From Halomonas ramblicola (GTDB lineage Bacteria > Pseudomonadota > Gammaproteobacteria > Pseudomonadales > Halomonadaceae), in contig NZ_JAUFPL010000001.1 of assembly GCF_030409215.1 (NCBI RefSeq), positions 1 to 64,000 of the forward strand: 64,000 nucleotides of DNA. The letters run 5' to 3'. Both the position numbers and the translations under genes were made by a program. The first letter of the stretch is position 1; each line of letters opens with the position of its first letter. Shown one piece after another: positions 52,976 through 62,045 of this stretch. The notes below the pieces were generated by a model, which did not search any database, was not told where the DNA came from, and saw only the letters and a program-made list of their open reading frames with translations.

Positions 52976-53857
52976 TCAGGCCTCTGCCAGGCGGAAGCGC
53001 CAGGCACGGGCCAGCCGCTCCCCTGGCCCCAGTTCTACCAGCCCGTGGACCAGCGGGTCGGCGAAGTGATGGGCGTCCACGTCGTGGGAGACCGGCTCGA
53101 AGCAGAAGAAGTCGGCCTCCGCGCCGGGCGAGTAGACCAGGTAGCGCTCGCCGGGCGGCTCGCCCTCCACCTCCAGCGCCAGCCCCCGCGACGGCCAGGC
53201 GATGCGGGCCCGGCCCCGCCAGCCGGTGAAGAGGTTGTCGATGGGGCTGGCGGGTAGCCCACGCCCCGCGGCGAAGCACCAGGGATCGTCGGCGTCGAGG
53301 GGCCGCCAGTGGGTCGGCAACTGGGCGTCGTCCACCTCCCAGACGCCCTTGGCCGGGGCCTCGAGGGTGGCGTCGGGGGTGCGCGGCAGCCAGGGATGCA
53401 GCCCCACGCCGTAGGGCACCGGGCCCTCCCCCAGGTGGGTCACCGTCAGCTCGATCGCCAGGCACTCCCCCTCCAGGCGGTAGCCGAGCTCTGCGCGGTA
53501 GTCGAACGGCGGCTGCCCGGCCGAGTGCAGGGCGAGGCGCAGCTCGGTCTCCGCGGCGGCCACCACCTCCCAGGGCCGCTGCCAGCCGTCGCCGTGGATG
53601 GGCAGCGGCTCGCCGGCCAGGTTGGCGGGCAGGTCGTAGCGCCGCCCGCGCCAGCGGAAGCCGCCGCCGGCGATGCGGTTCGACCAGGGCACCAGCGGAT
53701 AGAGCCCCATGCCGTTGGGATCTCGGCCGGCCGCCTCGCCGGGACGGAACAGCGGTTCGGGGCCGTGTGGCGTCAGGGCGTCGAAGCGCATCACGCAGCC
53801 GCCCAGCTCGGGCAGCACCTCCAGTTGCAGCGCGGCGTTGCGCAGCCGTACGCTCAT
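52976..53857 (-). CDS. Aldose 1-epimerase family protein
   Basis: A 293-residue beta-sandwich enzyme of the GalM superfamily. PLVPWSNRIAGGGFRWRGR, IHGDGWQRPWEVV (catalytic His), YGVGLHPWLPRT (second His) and a late Glu in the FCFEPVSHDVDAHH region fit the family. It interconverts alpha and beta anomers of a free sugar in the cytoplasm. It is the last gene of the leftward sugar operon, 10 bp after the Gfo/Idh gene, and would supply the anomer preferred by the operon dehydrogenase. Confidence 0.88.
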   Translation of the reverse strand: MSVRLRNAALQLEVLPELGGCVMRFDALTPHGPEPLFRPGEAAGRDPNGMGLYPLVPWSNRIAGGGFRWRGRRYDLPANLAGEPLPIHGDGWQRPWEVVAAAETELRLALHSAGQPPFDYRAELGYRLEGECLAIELTVTHLGEGPVPYGVGLHPWLPRTPDATLEAPAKGVWEVDDAQLPTHWRPLDADDPWCFAAGRGLPASPIDNLFTGWRGRARIAWPSRGLALEVEGEPPGERYLVYSPGAEADFFCFEPVSHDVDAHHFADPLVHGLVELGPGERLARAWRFRLAEA

Positions 53858-53867
53858 CGCCCCCGCC

Positions 53868-55028
53868 TCACAGGCTCACCCAGATGCCGCCCTCTCGGGC
53901 GGACTCCAGCGCGCGGGTGATGAACAGCACGCCGTCGACGCCATCGGCCACGCCGGGGACGTCGCGCTGGTGGTCGGCGACGGCGGGCCCGCCGCGGCGC
54001 GCCCGCAGGTGGGCGGCGAAGTCACTGTAGAGCTGGGCGAAAGCCTCCAGGTAGCCCTCGGGGTGACCCGGCGGGATGCGCACGGCGGCCATGGCCGCCT
54101 CGCCCAGGCCGGGGCCGTGGCGGGTCAGGCGGCGCGGCGGCTCGCCCTGAGGCGTATGGAGCAGCTCGTTGGGCTCCTCCTGGCGCCACTCCAGGCCGCC
54201 GCGGCTGCCGTAGACGCGCAGCCGCAGGCCGTTCTCGTTGCCCGGCGCCACCTGGCTCGACCACAGCATGCCACGGGCGCCGCCCCTGAAGCGCAGCAGC
54301 ATGTGCACGTTGTCGTCCAGGGCGCGGCCCTCGACGAAGGTGTGCAGGTCGGCGGCCAGGGCCTCGACCTCGAGGCCGGTGACGAAGCGCACCAGGTGGT
54401 AGGCGTGGGTGCCGATGTCGCCCAGGCAGCCGGCCGGGCCGCTGCGCTGGGGGTCGGTGCGCCACTCGGCCTGCTTGACGCCGGAGGCCTCGACGCGGGT
54501 GGCCAGCCAGTCCTGGGGGTACTCGACCTGCACCACGCGCAACTCGCCGAGCTCGCCGGCGGCGACCATGTCGCGGGCCTGGCGGATCAGCGAGTAGCCG
54601 CTGTAGTTGTGGGTCAGGCCGAAGAAGCGCCCGCTCGACTCGACCAGCTGCTGGAGCTGCCGGGCATCGCCCAGGTCGGTGGTCATCGGCTTGTCGCAGA
54701 TGACGTCGATGCCCGCCTCGAGGAAGGTCCTGGCCACCTCGAAGTGCAGGTGGTTGGGGGTGACGATGGCCACCACGTCGATGCCGTCGTCGCGGGCCCG
54801 CTCGGCCTCGGCCATGGTGCGGTAGTCGGGGTAGGCGCGCGCCTCGGCGACGTGCAGCGCCGCCGCCGAGGCGCGGCTGCGCTCGGGGTCCGAGGCGAAG
54901 GCCCCGGCCACCAGCTCGTAGTGGTCGTCCAGGCGCGCGGCGATGCGATGCACACCGCCGATGAAGGCGCCCTGGCCGCCGCCGACCATGCCCAGGCGCA
55001 GGCGGCGCGGGCTGTCGTGTTGGGTCAT
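53868..55028 (-). CDS. Gfo/Idh/MocA family oxidoreductase
   Basis: A 386-residue enzyme. Rossmann motif [20 protein letters not shown], and signature [16 protein letters not shown] with the catalytic Lys. The [16 protein letters not shown] block (His in the substrate site) is typical of inositol or glycoside dehydrogenases. The start at 55028 gives [18 protein letters not shown]. It sits between the isomerase and the aldose epimerase. It oxidises a sugar or sugar derivative; the substrate is unknown. Confidence 0.9.
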   Translation of the reverse strand: MTQHDSPRRLRLGMVGGGQGAFIGGVHRIAARLDDHYELVAGAFASDPERSRASAAALHVAEARAYPDYRTMAEAERARDDGIDVVAIVTPNHLHFEVARTFLEAGIDVICDKPMTTDLGDARQLQQLVESSGRFFGLTHNYSGYSLIRQARDMVAAGELGELRVVQVEYPQDWLATRVEASGVKQAEWRTDPQRSGPAGCLGDIGTHAYHLVRFVTGLEVEALAADLHTFVEGRALDDNVHMLLRFRGGARGMLWSSQVAPGNENGLRLRVYGSRGGLEWRQEEPNELLHTPQGEPPRRLTRHGPGLGEAAMAAVRIPPGHPEGYLEAFAQLYSDFAAHLRARRGGPAVADHQRDVPGVADGVDGVLFITRALESAREGGIWVSL

Positions 55029-55063
55029 GTCTGTGGCTCTCCTCTGTCCATCGAGTATGCGGG

Positions 55064-56119
55064 TCAGTCCAGTCCCAGGATGCGCCGGTTGGCGGCCTCG
55101 TCGGTGCCCGAGTCGGCGAAGTCGTCGAAGGCGCGCTCGGTGACCTCGATGATGTGGTCGCGGATGAAGGCGGCCCCCTCCCTGGCCCCTGCCTCGGGGT
55201 GCTTGAGGCAACACTCCCACTCGAGCACCGCCCAGCCATGGTAGTCGTTGGCTGCCATCCACGAGAAGAGGTGCTTGAAGTCCACCTGGCCGTCGCCCAG
55301 CGAGCGGAAGCGTCCGGCGCGTTGCGTCCAGCCCTGGTAGCCGGAGTAGACGCCCTGTTTGGGGCTGGGCAGGAACTCGGCGTCCTTGACGTGAAACATC
55401 TGGATGCGCTCGCGGTAGACGTCGAGGAAGCCGCGGTAGTCGAGCTGCTGCAGGATCAGGTGGCTGGGGTCGTAGAGGATGTGGCAGCGCGGATGCTGGC
55501 CGACGCGTTCCAGGAACATCTCGTAGGTGATGCCGTCGTGCAGGTCCTCGCCGGGGTGGATCTCGTAGCAGAGGTTCACCCCCGCCTCGTCGAAGGCATC
55601 GAGGATCGGCCGCCAGCGCCTGGCCAGCTCGTCGAAGGCGCCGTCGATCAGCCCCGCCGGGCGCTGCGGCCAGGGGTAGACGAAGGGCCAGGCCAGGGCG
55701 CCGGAGAAGGTGCCGTGGTCGGTCAGCCCCAGGTTGCGCGAGGCGCGCGCCGCCAGGTGCAACTGCTCCACCGCCCAGGCCTGGCGGGCCTTGGGGTTGC
55801 CGCGCACCTCGGGCACCGCGAAGCCGTCGAACATCTCGTCGTAGGCCGGATGCACGGCGACCAGTTGGCCCTGCAGGTGGGTGGAGAGCTCGGTGAGCGC
55901 CAGGCCGTGCTCGGCCAGGGTGCCCTGGATCTCGTCGCAGTAGGTCTGGCTCTCCGCCGCCTGCTTCAGGTCGATCAGGCGCGCGTCCCAGCTGGGCAGC
56001 TGCACGCCCTCGTAGCCGAGGCCCGCTGCCCAGGCGGCGATGCGCTCCAGGCTGTTGAACGGGGCCTCGTCGCCGGCGAACTGCGCCAGGAAGAGCGCCG
56101 GTCCCTTGATGGTCTTCAT
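55064..56119 (-). CDS. Sugar phosphate isomerase/epimerase family TIM-barrel protein
   Basis: A 351-residue AP-endonuclease-2-like TIM barrel. Metal ligands can be read in NLCYEIHPGEDLHDG (Glu), RCHILYDPSHLILQQ (Asp, His), IQMFHVKDAEFL (His-Asp) and AVLEWECCLKHPE (Glu). It is larger than most members (about 280). The family includes inosose dehydratases and 3-keto-glycoside-processing enzymes; the pairing with a Gfo/Idh enzyme is frequent in such pathways. The exact role is not known. Confidence 0.88.
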   Translation of the reverse strand: MKTIKGPALFLAQFAGDEAPFNSLERIAAWAAGLGYEGVQLPSWDARLIDLKQAAESQTYCDEIQGTLAEHGLALTELSTHLQGQLVAVHPAYDEMFDGFAVPEVRGNPKARQAWAVEQLHLAARASRNLGLTDHGTFSGALAWPFVYPWPQRPAGLIDGAFDELARRWRPILDAFDEAGVNLCYEIHPGEDLHDGITYEMFLERVGQHPRCHILYDPSHLILQQLDYRGFLDVYRERIQMFHVKDAEFLPSPKQGVYSGYQGWTQRAGRFRSLGDGQVDFKHLFSWMAANDYHGWAVLEWECCLKHPEAGAREGAAFIRDHIIEVTERAFDDFADSGTDEAANRRILGLD

Positions 56120-56190
56120 GTCGAACCTCTCATGCCGGTGTCACGAACGTCGGACGTCGGCGGCACCGCCGGTGCCGCCGCGCCCGCCCC

Positions 56191-57144
56191 TCAGAACGGC
56201 GAGTCGGGGTAGTAGTACTCTTCGGCGTTCTCCTGGGTGATCAGCGGCGAGCCGAGGATGTACTCGCCGACCACCGGGCCGTTGGAGACGTAGTGCTGCA
56301 CGGTGAGGTCCATGGCGGTGGCGATCATCGCCGGCGGATAGAGCACGTCCACCGGTACCAGGTCGTCGCCCTCCATCACCCGCTCGATGATGTCCTTCAT
56401 GCCGGCGCCGCCGACGATGAACAGCTCGTCCTCGCGCTCGGCCTGGCGCACCGCCTCGATCACCCCCAGGGCGATGTCGTCGTCCTGGGCCCAGACGGCG
56501 TCGATGTCGTCGAAGCGGGCCAGGAAGTCCTGCATCACCTCGAAGCCGTCGTCGCGGTTCCAGTTGGCGTGCTGCATGTCGAGGATCTCGATGTCGCTGC
56601 CCTCGATGGCCTCCTGGAAGCCCTGCACGCGCTCGTCGTCGATCACCGTGGGGATGCCGCGCAGCACCACGATCTCGCCCTCGCCGTCGAGGCGCTCGCG
56701 GATGTACTCGCCGGAGACGCGCCCCAGCTCGTGGTTGTTGCCGGCCACGTAGAGGTCCTCGATGCCCTCCTGGTCGAGGCCGCGGTCGACCACGGTGACG
56801 AAGACACCCTCCTCTTTCACCCGCCGCACCGGGTCGGTGAGCGGCCCGGACTCGAAGGGCAGCACCACCAGGGCGTCGATGTCGCGCTGCGACACCAGGT
56901 CCTCGAGGTCGTTGGCCTGCTCGCCGGGATCGCCGGCGGTGGAGATGGTGATCTCGATGTCGGGATAGAGCGCCTCGAGGCGCTCCTTGGCCTGCTCGGC
57001 GTGGAAGTTGACGCCGCCCGTCCAGCCGTGGGTCGCCGCGGGAATCGAGACCCCGATGGTGATCTCCTGCGCCGTGGCGGCGGCCGGCACGCCGACGGCC
57101 GCCGAGACGGCCAGGGCGAGAAGTGACTGCTTGATGCGTGGCAT
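56191..57144 (-). CDS. Sugar ABC transporter periplasmic binding protein (RbsB-like)
   Basis: A 317-residue protein. Signal peptide 1-25 (SLLALAVSAAVGVPAAATAQ), then EITIGVSIPAATHGWTGGVN, two lobes of the ribose-binding-protein type with DDDIALGVIEAV and GGAGMKDIIERVMEGDD. It binds a monosaccharide in the periplasm; pentose or hexose is not determined. It precedes the isomerase gene by 71 bp. Confidence 0.92.
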   Translation of the reverse strand: MPRIKQSLLALAVSAAVGVPAAATAQEITIGVSIPAATHGWTGGVNFHAEQAKERLEALYPDIEITISTAGDPGEQANDLEDLVSQRDIDALVVLPFESGPLTDPVRRVKEEGVFVTVVDRGLDQEGIEDLYVAGNNHELGRVSGEYIRERLDGEGEIVVLRGIPTVIDDERVQGFQEAIEGSDIEILDMQHANWNRDDGFEVMQDFLARFDDIDAVWAQDDDIALGVIEAVRQAEREDELFIVGGAGMKDIIERVMEGDDLVPVDVLYPPAMIATAMDLTVQHYVSNGPVVGEYILGSPLITQENAEEYYYPDSPF

Positions 57145-57192
57145 GGTCGTTCCTCCGCTTGTGCTTGTTGTCGCTGCCGGTGCTGGCGGGGC

Positions 57193-58212
57193 TCAGGGCC
57201 CCGTCTTCCTCCACGATGCGCGCTGCAGGTAGACCGCCACGATGATGATGATCCCCTGCACCGTACCGTTGAGATAGTTGGAGATGGCGTCGGTGAGGTT
57301 GAGGATGTTGCCGATCATGGTCAGCATGATGGCGCCCACCACCGTGCCCCAGATGCGGCCGTGGCCGCCCTTGAGCACGGTGCCGCCGATGATCACCGCG
57401 GCGATCGCCTCGAGTTCCCAGAGCACCCCGGTAGCGCCCGACGCCGAGCCCAGCCGCGGCACGTAGATGATGGTCGCCACGGCGACGCAGACCCCCTGCA
57501 GCACATAGGTCAGGGTCTTGATGCGATCGACGTGGATGGCGCTGTACTCGGCCACCTTCTCGTTGGAGCCGATGGCGAAGCAGTAGCGCCCGAAGCGGGT
57601 GTGGTTGAGCAGCACGTAGCCCGCCACGGCGACCAGCAGGAACACCAGCACCGGGATGGGCACCCCCAGCAGGCTGTCGTAGTAGACCGGGCGATAGATG
57701 TCGCGGACGTCCCAGTCCAGGGTCAGGGTGCCGCCGTCGGCCAGGTAGGTGACCAGCGAGCGGTAGATGCCCATGGTGCCCAGGGTGACGATGAACGCCT
57801 CGATCCTGCCCTTGGTGGTGACGATGCCGTTGATGAAGCCGGCGCCGACGCCCAGGATCAGCGAGGCGCCGACGCCCAGCAGCACCGTGGTCAGGCCGGC
57901 ACCGAACTGCTCCACCAGGCCGTTCATCAGGATGATCATCACCCCGGCGATGAAGGCCGCCATGGAGCCCACCGAGAGGTCCAGGCCGCCGGCGGTGATG
58001 ACGAAGGTGGCGCCCACGGCGATGATGCCGATGAAGGCGCTGCGGGTGAGCATGTTGGCGAGGTTGTCCAGCCCCAGGAAGGCGGGATTGATCAGCACCC
58101 CCAGCAGCGCCAGGGCGAGCAGGGCGATGAAGGGCCCCCAGGTCTTGAGATCCAGGGAGAATCCCCCGGCGCCGGACGGCGGGGCCTTGCGCTCAGGCAC
58201 GACGTCGTTCAT
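57193..58212 (-). CDS. Sugar ABC transporter permease (RbsC-like)
   Basis: A 339-residue permease with eight to ten membrane helices. Family motifs [45 protein letters not shown] in the protein, and ERAIGSNE-like [20 protein letters not shown] are present. Its start lies 20 bp inside the ATPase gene. It forms the homodimeric channel of a ribose-type importer. Confidence 0.93.
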   Translation of the reverse strand: MNDVVPERKAPPSGAGGFSLDLKTWGPFIALLALALLGVLINPAFLGLDNLANMLTRSAFIGIIAVGATFVITAGGLDLSVGSMAAFIAGVMIILMNGLVEQFGAGLTTVLLGVGASLILGVGAGFINGIVTTKGRIEAFIVTLGTMGIYRSLVTYLADGGTLTLDWDVRDIYRPVYYDSLLGVPIPVLVFLLVAVAGYVLLNHTRFGRYCFAIGSNEKVAEYSAIHVDRIKTLTYVLQGVCVAVATIIYVPRLGSASGATGVLWELEAIAAVIIGGTVLKGGHGRIWGTVVGAIMLTMIGNILNLTDAISNYLNGTVQGIIIIVAVYLQRASWRKTGP

Positions 58213-59722
58213 CCACTGCTCCCCCCTTGATGCCGGATGCGTACTGCATGATTTCGTGTTCGTTGATCCGCTCGCCCTCGAGAATGCCGGTCAGCTCGCC
58301 GGCGCACATCACCGCGACCCGGTGCGCCAGGCCGATCAACTCGGGCATCTCCGAGGAGATCAGGATCACCGAGCGGCCGGCATCGGTGAGCCCGCGGATG
58401 AATCGATAGATCTCCTGCTTGGTGCCCACGTCGATGCCACGGGTCGGCTCGTTGATGATGACGATCTCGGGATCGATGGACATGACCTTGGCCAGCAGCA
58501 GCTTCTGCTGGTTGCCGCCGGAGAGCTCGCCGGCGTTGCGTACCGCGGTGCGCAGGCGGATGTCGAAGCGCTCGATGGCCTCGCGGAAGGCCTGCTCCTC
58601 GCGGCGGCGGTCGATCAGCGGGCGGCAGTAGGCGCGCAGGTTGAGCAGGGTGAAGTTGGGGCGCAGGCCCATGTTGAGCACCAGCCCCTTGCCCTTGCGA
58701 TCCTCGGTGAGGTAAGCGATGCGCTCGCGCACGGCGTCGCCCAGGTGGCGCAGGGTCACCGGGCGGCCGTGGCGGCGCACCTCGCCGCCCGTGCGGGGCC
58801 GCAGGCCCAGCAGCGCCTCGATGAGCGCCGTCCGCCCGGCGCCCACCACGCCGCCGAAGCCCAGCACCTCGCCGCGGCGCAGGCTGAAACTGGCCCGGCG
58901 CACCGCCCCGGGCACCTCGATGTCGCGGGCCTCCAGCACGATCGGCGCATCGGCGGCGACCGGCGTGCGCTCGGGGTACATCTCGGTGATCTCGCGCCCC
59001 ACCATCAGCCGCGCCAGGTCCTCCTTGCGGCGCCCCGCCACCGGGCCGGTATCGATGCGCTGGCCATCGCGCAGCACGGTGACGCGGTCGGCGATGCGCT
59101 CGATCTCGCGCAACTTGTGGGAGATGTAGAGGATCGCCACGCCGCGCCGGCGCAGCCGGTCGACCAGGGCGAAGAGCACCTCGACCTCGTGTTCGGTCAG
59201 GCTGGCGGTGGGCTCGTCCATGATCAGCACGCGCACGTCGCGGGTCACCGCCTTGGCGATCTCCACCATCTGCTGGTCGGAGGTCGACAGGTCCTTGACC
59301 CGGGCGCGGGGATCGACGCGGGTCTCCAGCTCGGACAGCGCCTCGCGGCAGCGCTCGCGCATGGCCCGGCGATCGAGGAAGGGGCCGCGGCGCAGCTCGC
59401 GGCCCAGGAAGATGTTCTCCTCCACCGTCAGCTGCCCGGCCAGCGCCAGCTCCTGGTGGATCATCACGATGCCCTCGGCCTCCGCCTCGCCGCTGCCGCG
59501 CAGGCGCCGCGGCGCGCCGTCGAGTCGTACCTCGCCGGCGCTGGGCGGCAGGTAGCCGGCGAGTATCTTGACCAGGGTGGACTTGCCGGCGCCGTTCTCG
59601 CCCAGCAGGGCGTGTACCTCGCCGGGGTGCAGCGCCAGGTCGATGCCGAACAGCACCTGGTTACCGCCGAAGGCGCGGTCGATGCCGCACGCCTCGAGCA
59701 CGGCGGCGCGTTCATGGCTCAT
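58193..59722 (-). CDS. Sugar ABC transporter ATP-binding protein (RbsA/MglA-like)
   Basis: A 509-residue protein with two nucleotide-binding domains. The first has Walker [19 protein letters not shown] and Walker [16 protein letters not shown]; the second has a degenerate Walker A ([16 protein letters not shown]) but an intact signature [15 protein letters not shown] and Walker [15 protein letters not shown]. This asymmetry is usual for the family. The start at 59722 shares one base with the SDR stop (TGATG). Confidence 0.94.
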   Translation of the reverse strand: MSHERAAVLEACGIDRAFGGNQVLFGIDLALHPGEVHALLGENGAGKSTLVKILAGYLPPSAGEVRLDGAPRRLRGSGEAEAEGIVMIHQELALAGQLTVEENIFLGRELRRGPFLDRRAMRERCREALSELETRVDPRARVKDLSTSDQQMVEIAKAVTRDVRVLIMDEPTASLTEHEVEVLFALVDRLRRRGVAILYISHKLREIERIADRVTVLRDGQRIDTGPVAGRRKEDLARLMVGREITEMYPERTPVAADAPIVLEARDIEVPGAVRRASFSLRRGEVLGFGGVVGAGRTALIEALLGLRPRTGGEVRRHGRPVTLRHLGDAVRERIAYLTEDRKGKGLVLNMGLRPNFTLLNLRAYCRPLIDRRREEQAFREAIERFDIRLRTAVRNAGELSGGNQQKLLLAKVMSIDPEIVIINEPTRGIDVGTKQEIYRFIRGLTDAGRSVILISSEMPELIGLAHRVAVMCAGELTGILEGERINEHEIMQYASGIKGGAVDERRRA

Positions 59723-60492
59723 CAGCCCCACCCTCCGTCGACCGGGATGGCGGCACCGGTCAGCTGGGCGCTGTCGTCGGCGGCCAGGAACAGCACGGTG
59801 GGCGCCACGTGCTCGGGCAGCAGGCGCACCTTGAGGCACTGGTGCTCCTGGATGCGCGCCTCGTCCTCGGGGCCGATCCAGCGCTCGAGCTGGCGCGGGG
59901 TGAGGATGCAGCCAGGCACCACGGTGTTGACGCGGATGTTGTGAGGACCCAGGTCGCGGGCCAGGCTGCGGGTCAGGCCGTGCACCCCCGCCTTGGCGGT
60001 GACGTAGGCGGAGAGGTGGCCGATGGCGTTCTGTACGCTGATCGAGCCGAAGTTGATGATCGAGCCGCCGCCGGCCGCCGCCATGCGCTCGGCCACGGCC
60101 TGGATGGCGAAGAACATCGGCCGCAGGTTGAGCGACATGCGCTCGTCCCAGTCGTTGACACTCAGCTCGCGCCAGTCGTGGCGCTCGTCATTGGCGGCGT
60201 TGTTGACCAGGGTGCGGATCGGCCCCAGCGCCTCGCCCGCCTCGTCGAGGGCGGCCCGCAGCGCGGCGACGTCGCGGATGTCGCAGTGCCGATACAGCGG
60301 GGCCCGACCGCCCTGCTGCTCGAGTTCCCGGCACAGGCGCCGGCTGGCCGCGTCGTCGATGTCGACGAAGGCGACCCGCGCCCCCTGGCGGTGGAAGGCG
60401 CTCACCAGGGCGGCGCCGATGCCGCTACCGCCGCCGGTGACGAAGACCACGCGATCCTCGAGGCTGGGGTAGCGCGCGGAAGGATCTGTCAT
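59722..60492 (-). CDS. Short-chain dehydrogenase/reductase, probable sugar dehydrogenase
   Basis: A 256-residue classical SDR. Cofactor motif VVFVTGGGSGIGAALVSAF, an Asp (VAFVDIDDA) that favours NAD, NNAAND, catalytic Ser (INFGSISVQNAIG), and Tyr-x-x-x-Lys (SAYVTAKAGVHGL). It is the first gene of the operon. With the aldose epimerase and sugar importer it could be an aldose 1-dehydrogenase such as for L-arabinose, D-galactose or L-fucose, but the substrate is not determined. The start at 60492 follows AAGGGTG; 60498 is an alternative. Confidence 0.88.
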   Translation of the reverse strand: MTDPSARYPSLEDRVVFVTGGGSGIGAALVSAFHRQGARVAFVDIDDAASRRLCRELEQQGGRAPLYRHCDIRDVAALRAALDEAGEALGPIRTLVNNAANDERHDWRELSVNDWDERMSLNLRPMFFAIQAVAERMAAAGGGSIINFGSISVQNAIGHLSAYVTAKAGVHGLTRSLARDLGPHNIRVNTVVPGCILTPRQLERWIGPEDEARIQEHQCLKVRLLPEHVAPTVLFLAADDSAQLTGAAIPVDGGWG

Positions 60493-60561
60493 GGGCATCA
60501 CCCTTTTGTTGTTGTGGGCGAGTGTGGTTGCAGGCATGGCCTGAGCCGACTCAGGATTTAC

Positions 60562-60581
60562 TTTAGACACCAAAATAAATC
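60562..60581. promoter_or_regulatory. Candidate ROK operator, left copy
   Basis: TTTAGACACCAAAATAAATC at 60562-60581 matches TTTAGCGAACAAAATAATTC at 60718-60737 at 15 of 20 positions, with TTTAG and CAAAATAA identical. It lies about 70 bp before the SDR start, in its promoter zone. A weaker third copy begins TTTAG at 60596. The pattern (TTT spaced from an A-rich half) is like NagC/XylR-type ROK sites. Confidence 0.65.
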
Positions 60582-60712
60582 ACCGCAGATGCTACTTTAG
60601 TCAAACAATGGCGCACTGGATCCGCTTATCCCGCCGCGCGAGGCGGCCAAAAATGCCCTCGGCAGCCAGGATCGACGCCTCAGGGTTGGCATTCCTGGCG
60701 AATATGCGCTGA

Positions 60713-60737
60713 TATAATTTAGCGAACAAAATAATTC
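60713..60737 (+). promoter_or_regulatory. ROK gene -10 element and right operator copy
   Basis: TATAAT at 60713-60718 is a perfect -10, and TTTAGCGAACAAAATAATTC (60718-60737) overlaps the expected transcription start just before the coding region. A -35 at the right distance is poor, which is consistent with a regulated promoter. Binding here would autorepress the regulator while the left copy controls the sugar operon. Confidence 0.65.
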
Positions 60738-60752
60738 GATGTGGACAGCGCC

Positions 60753-61970
60753 ATGACCAGCCTCGCCCCCGATGCCGTTCGGCAGGACAACACCCTCGCC
60801 ATCCTCGGCGCCCTTCGCGCCCGGGGGCCCATGGCTCGCGTCGATCTCGGCGCCGTGAACGGCATCAGCTCGGCCACGGTGACGGCGATCACCGCCGAGC
60901 TGCTGCGCCACGGCCTGGTCACCGAGCTGCCCGCCGAGCCCCACCGCCCCGGCGGACGGGGGCGTCCCAAGACGCTGATCCGCCTCGAGCCGGAGGCGGC
61001 CCGGGTGGTCTGCGTCAAGCTGTCGCTCAACGAGGTGCAGGTGGTGGTGGGCGACTTCACCGGCCAGGTGCGCCACGCCGAGACCCGCTCGCTGACCACC
61101 GCCAGCCTGACCCCCGAGGCGCTGTGCGACGTCCTCGAGGAGCGGGTCCGCGCGGCCGCCAGCGCCCTGCCGGGCGAGCCGCCGCGCCTGGGCGGCATCT
61201 GCCTCGCCGTGCAGGGCGTGGTGTCGCCGACCAGTGGCACCCTCGTCTGGTCGCCGGCGCTGCGCTTCCGCAACGCCCCGCTGGCCGCCCCCCTCGCCGA
61301 GCGCTTCGGCTGCCCGGTACTGCTGGAGAACGACGCCAACTGCATCGCCAGCATGCTGGCCCGCCAGCCGGCCTACGCCGACGCCCCCAACCTGGCGGTG
61401 ATCATGCTGGGCTACGGCATCGGCATGTCGGTGCGGATCGAGGGCAAGCCGTTCCTCGGCACTGGCGGCTCGGCCGCCGAGATCGGCCACAGCAAGTTCG
61501 AGCCCGGCGGCGCCCTGTGCGCCTGCGGCCGGCGCGGCTGCATCGAGGCCTATGCCAGCGACTACGCCCTCTACCGCGAGGCCCATGCCCTGCTGCCGCT
61601 GCCGCCGGGCGACAGCGCCCATCCCTCGGAAGAGCAGATGCAGGCCCTGGTGCGTCTCGCCGAGCAGGGCGACCCCGTGGCCCGCCAGATCTACCACAAG
61701 GCGGGGCGCGCCCTGGGCTACGGCATCGCCAACGTGCTGGCCCTGTTCAACCCCGACCTGGTGCTGCTCACCGGCTCGGGGGTGCGCGGCTATGCGGCCA
61801 TGCGGCCCGCCCTGGAGGCGGCCATCGACGAGGCCTTGGTCCCCGAGCTGGTGGGCGCGAGCCGCCTGGCCACCCACCACTGGGACCGCGACATGACCTG
61901 CCTCGGCGGCATCGGCATGATCCTGGAGGCCACCGACCCGGCGCTGCTGGCCGGCAAGCTGCAGGCCTGA
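60753..61970 (+). CDS. ROK-family transcriptional repressor of the sugar operon
   Basis: About 405 residues. An N-terminal winged helix (NTLAILGALRARGPMARVDL, ISSATVTAITAELLRHGLV) is joined to a ROK sugar-kinase-like domain with the zinc motif CACGRRGCIEAY and the glycine-rich ALGYGIANVLALFNPDLVLL. The ATG at 60753 is chosen because GGA precedes it at reasonable spacing; a GTG at 60741 is possible. It is divergent from the SDR-ABC operon and shares a promoter region containing matching direct repeats, so it very probably represses that operon and is released by the sugar. Confidence 0.9.
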   Translation: MTSLAPDAVRQDNTLAILGALRARGPMARVDLGAVNGISSATVTAITAELLRHGLVTELPAEPHRPGGRGRPKTLIRLEPEAARVVCVKLSLNEVQVVVGDFTGQVRHAETRSLTTASLTPEALCDVLEERVRAAASALPGEPPRLGGICLAVQGVVSPTSGTLVWSPALRFRNAPLAAPLAERFGCPVLLENDANCIASMLARQPAYADAPNLAVIMLGYGIGMSVRIEGKPFLGTGGSAAEIGHSKFEPGGALCACGRRGCIEAYASDYALYREAHALLPLPPGDSAHPSEEQMQALVRLAEQGDPVARQIYHKAGRALGYGIANVLALFNPDLVLLTGSGVRGYAAMRPALEAAIDEALVPELVGASRLATHHWDRDMTCLGGIGMILEATDPALLAGKLQA

Positions 61971-61974
61971 CACG

Positions 61975-62010
61975 ACGACGCCCCCGCACCAGGGGGTGCG
62001 GGGGCGTCGT
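61975..62010. terminator. Strong bidirectional hairpin between convergent genes
   Basis: A perfect 16 bp stem (61975-61990 paired with 61995-62010) with loop AGGG lies between the convergent ROK and helicase genes. There is no U-tract on either strand, so it may act with Rho or mainly as a 3' end barrier, but its position and strength indicate transcript-end function for both genes. Confidence 0.7.
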
Positions 62011-62045
62011 GCATGGAGCGGACGGCCGGGCGAACCCGGCGTCAC

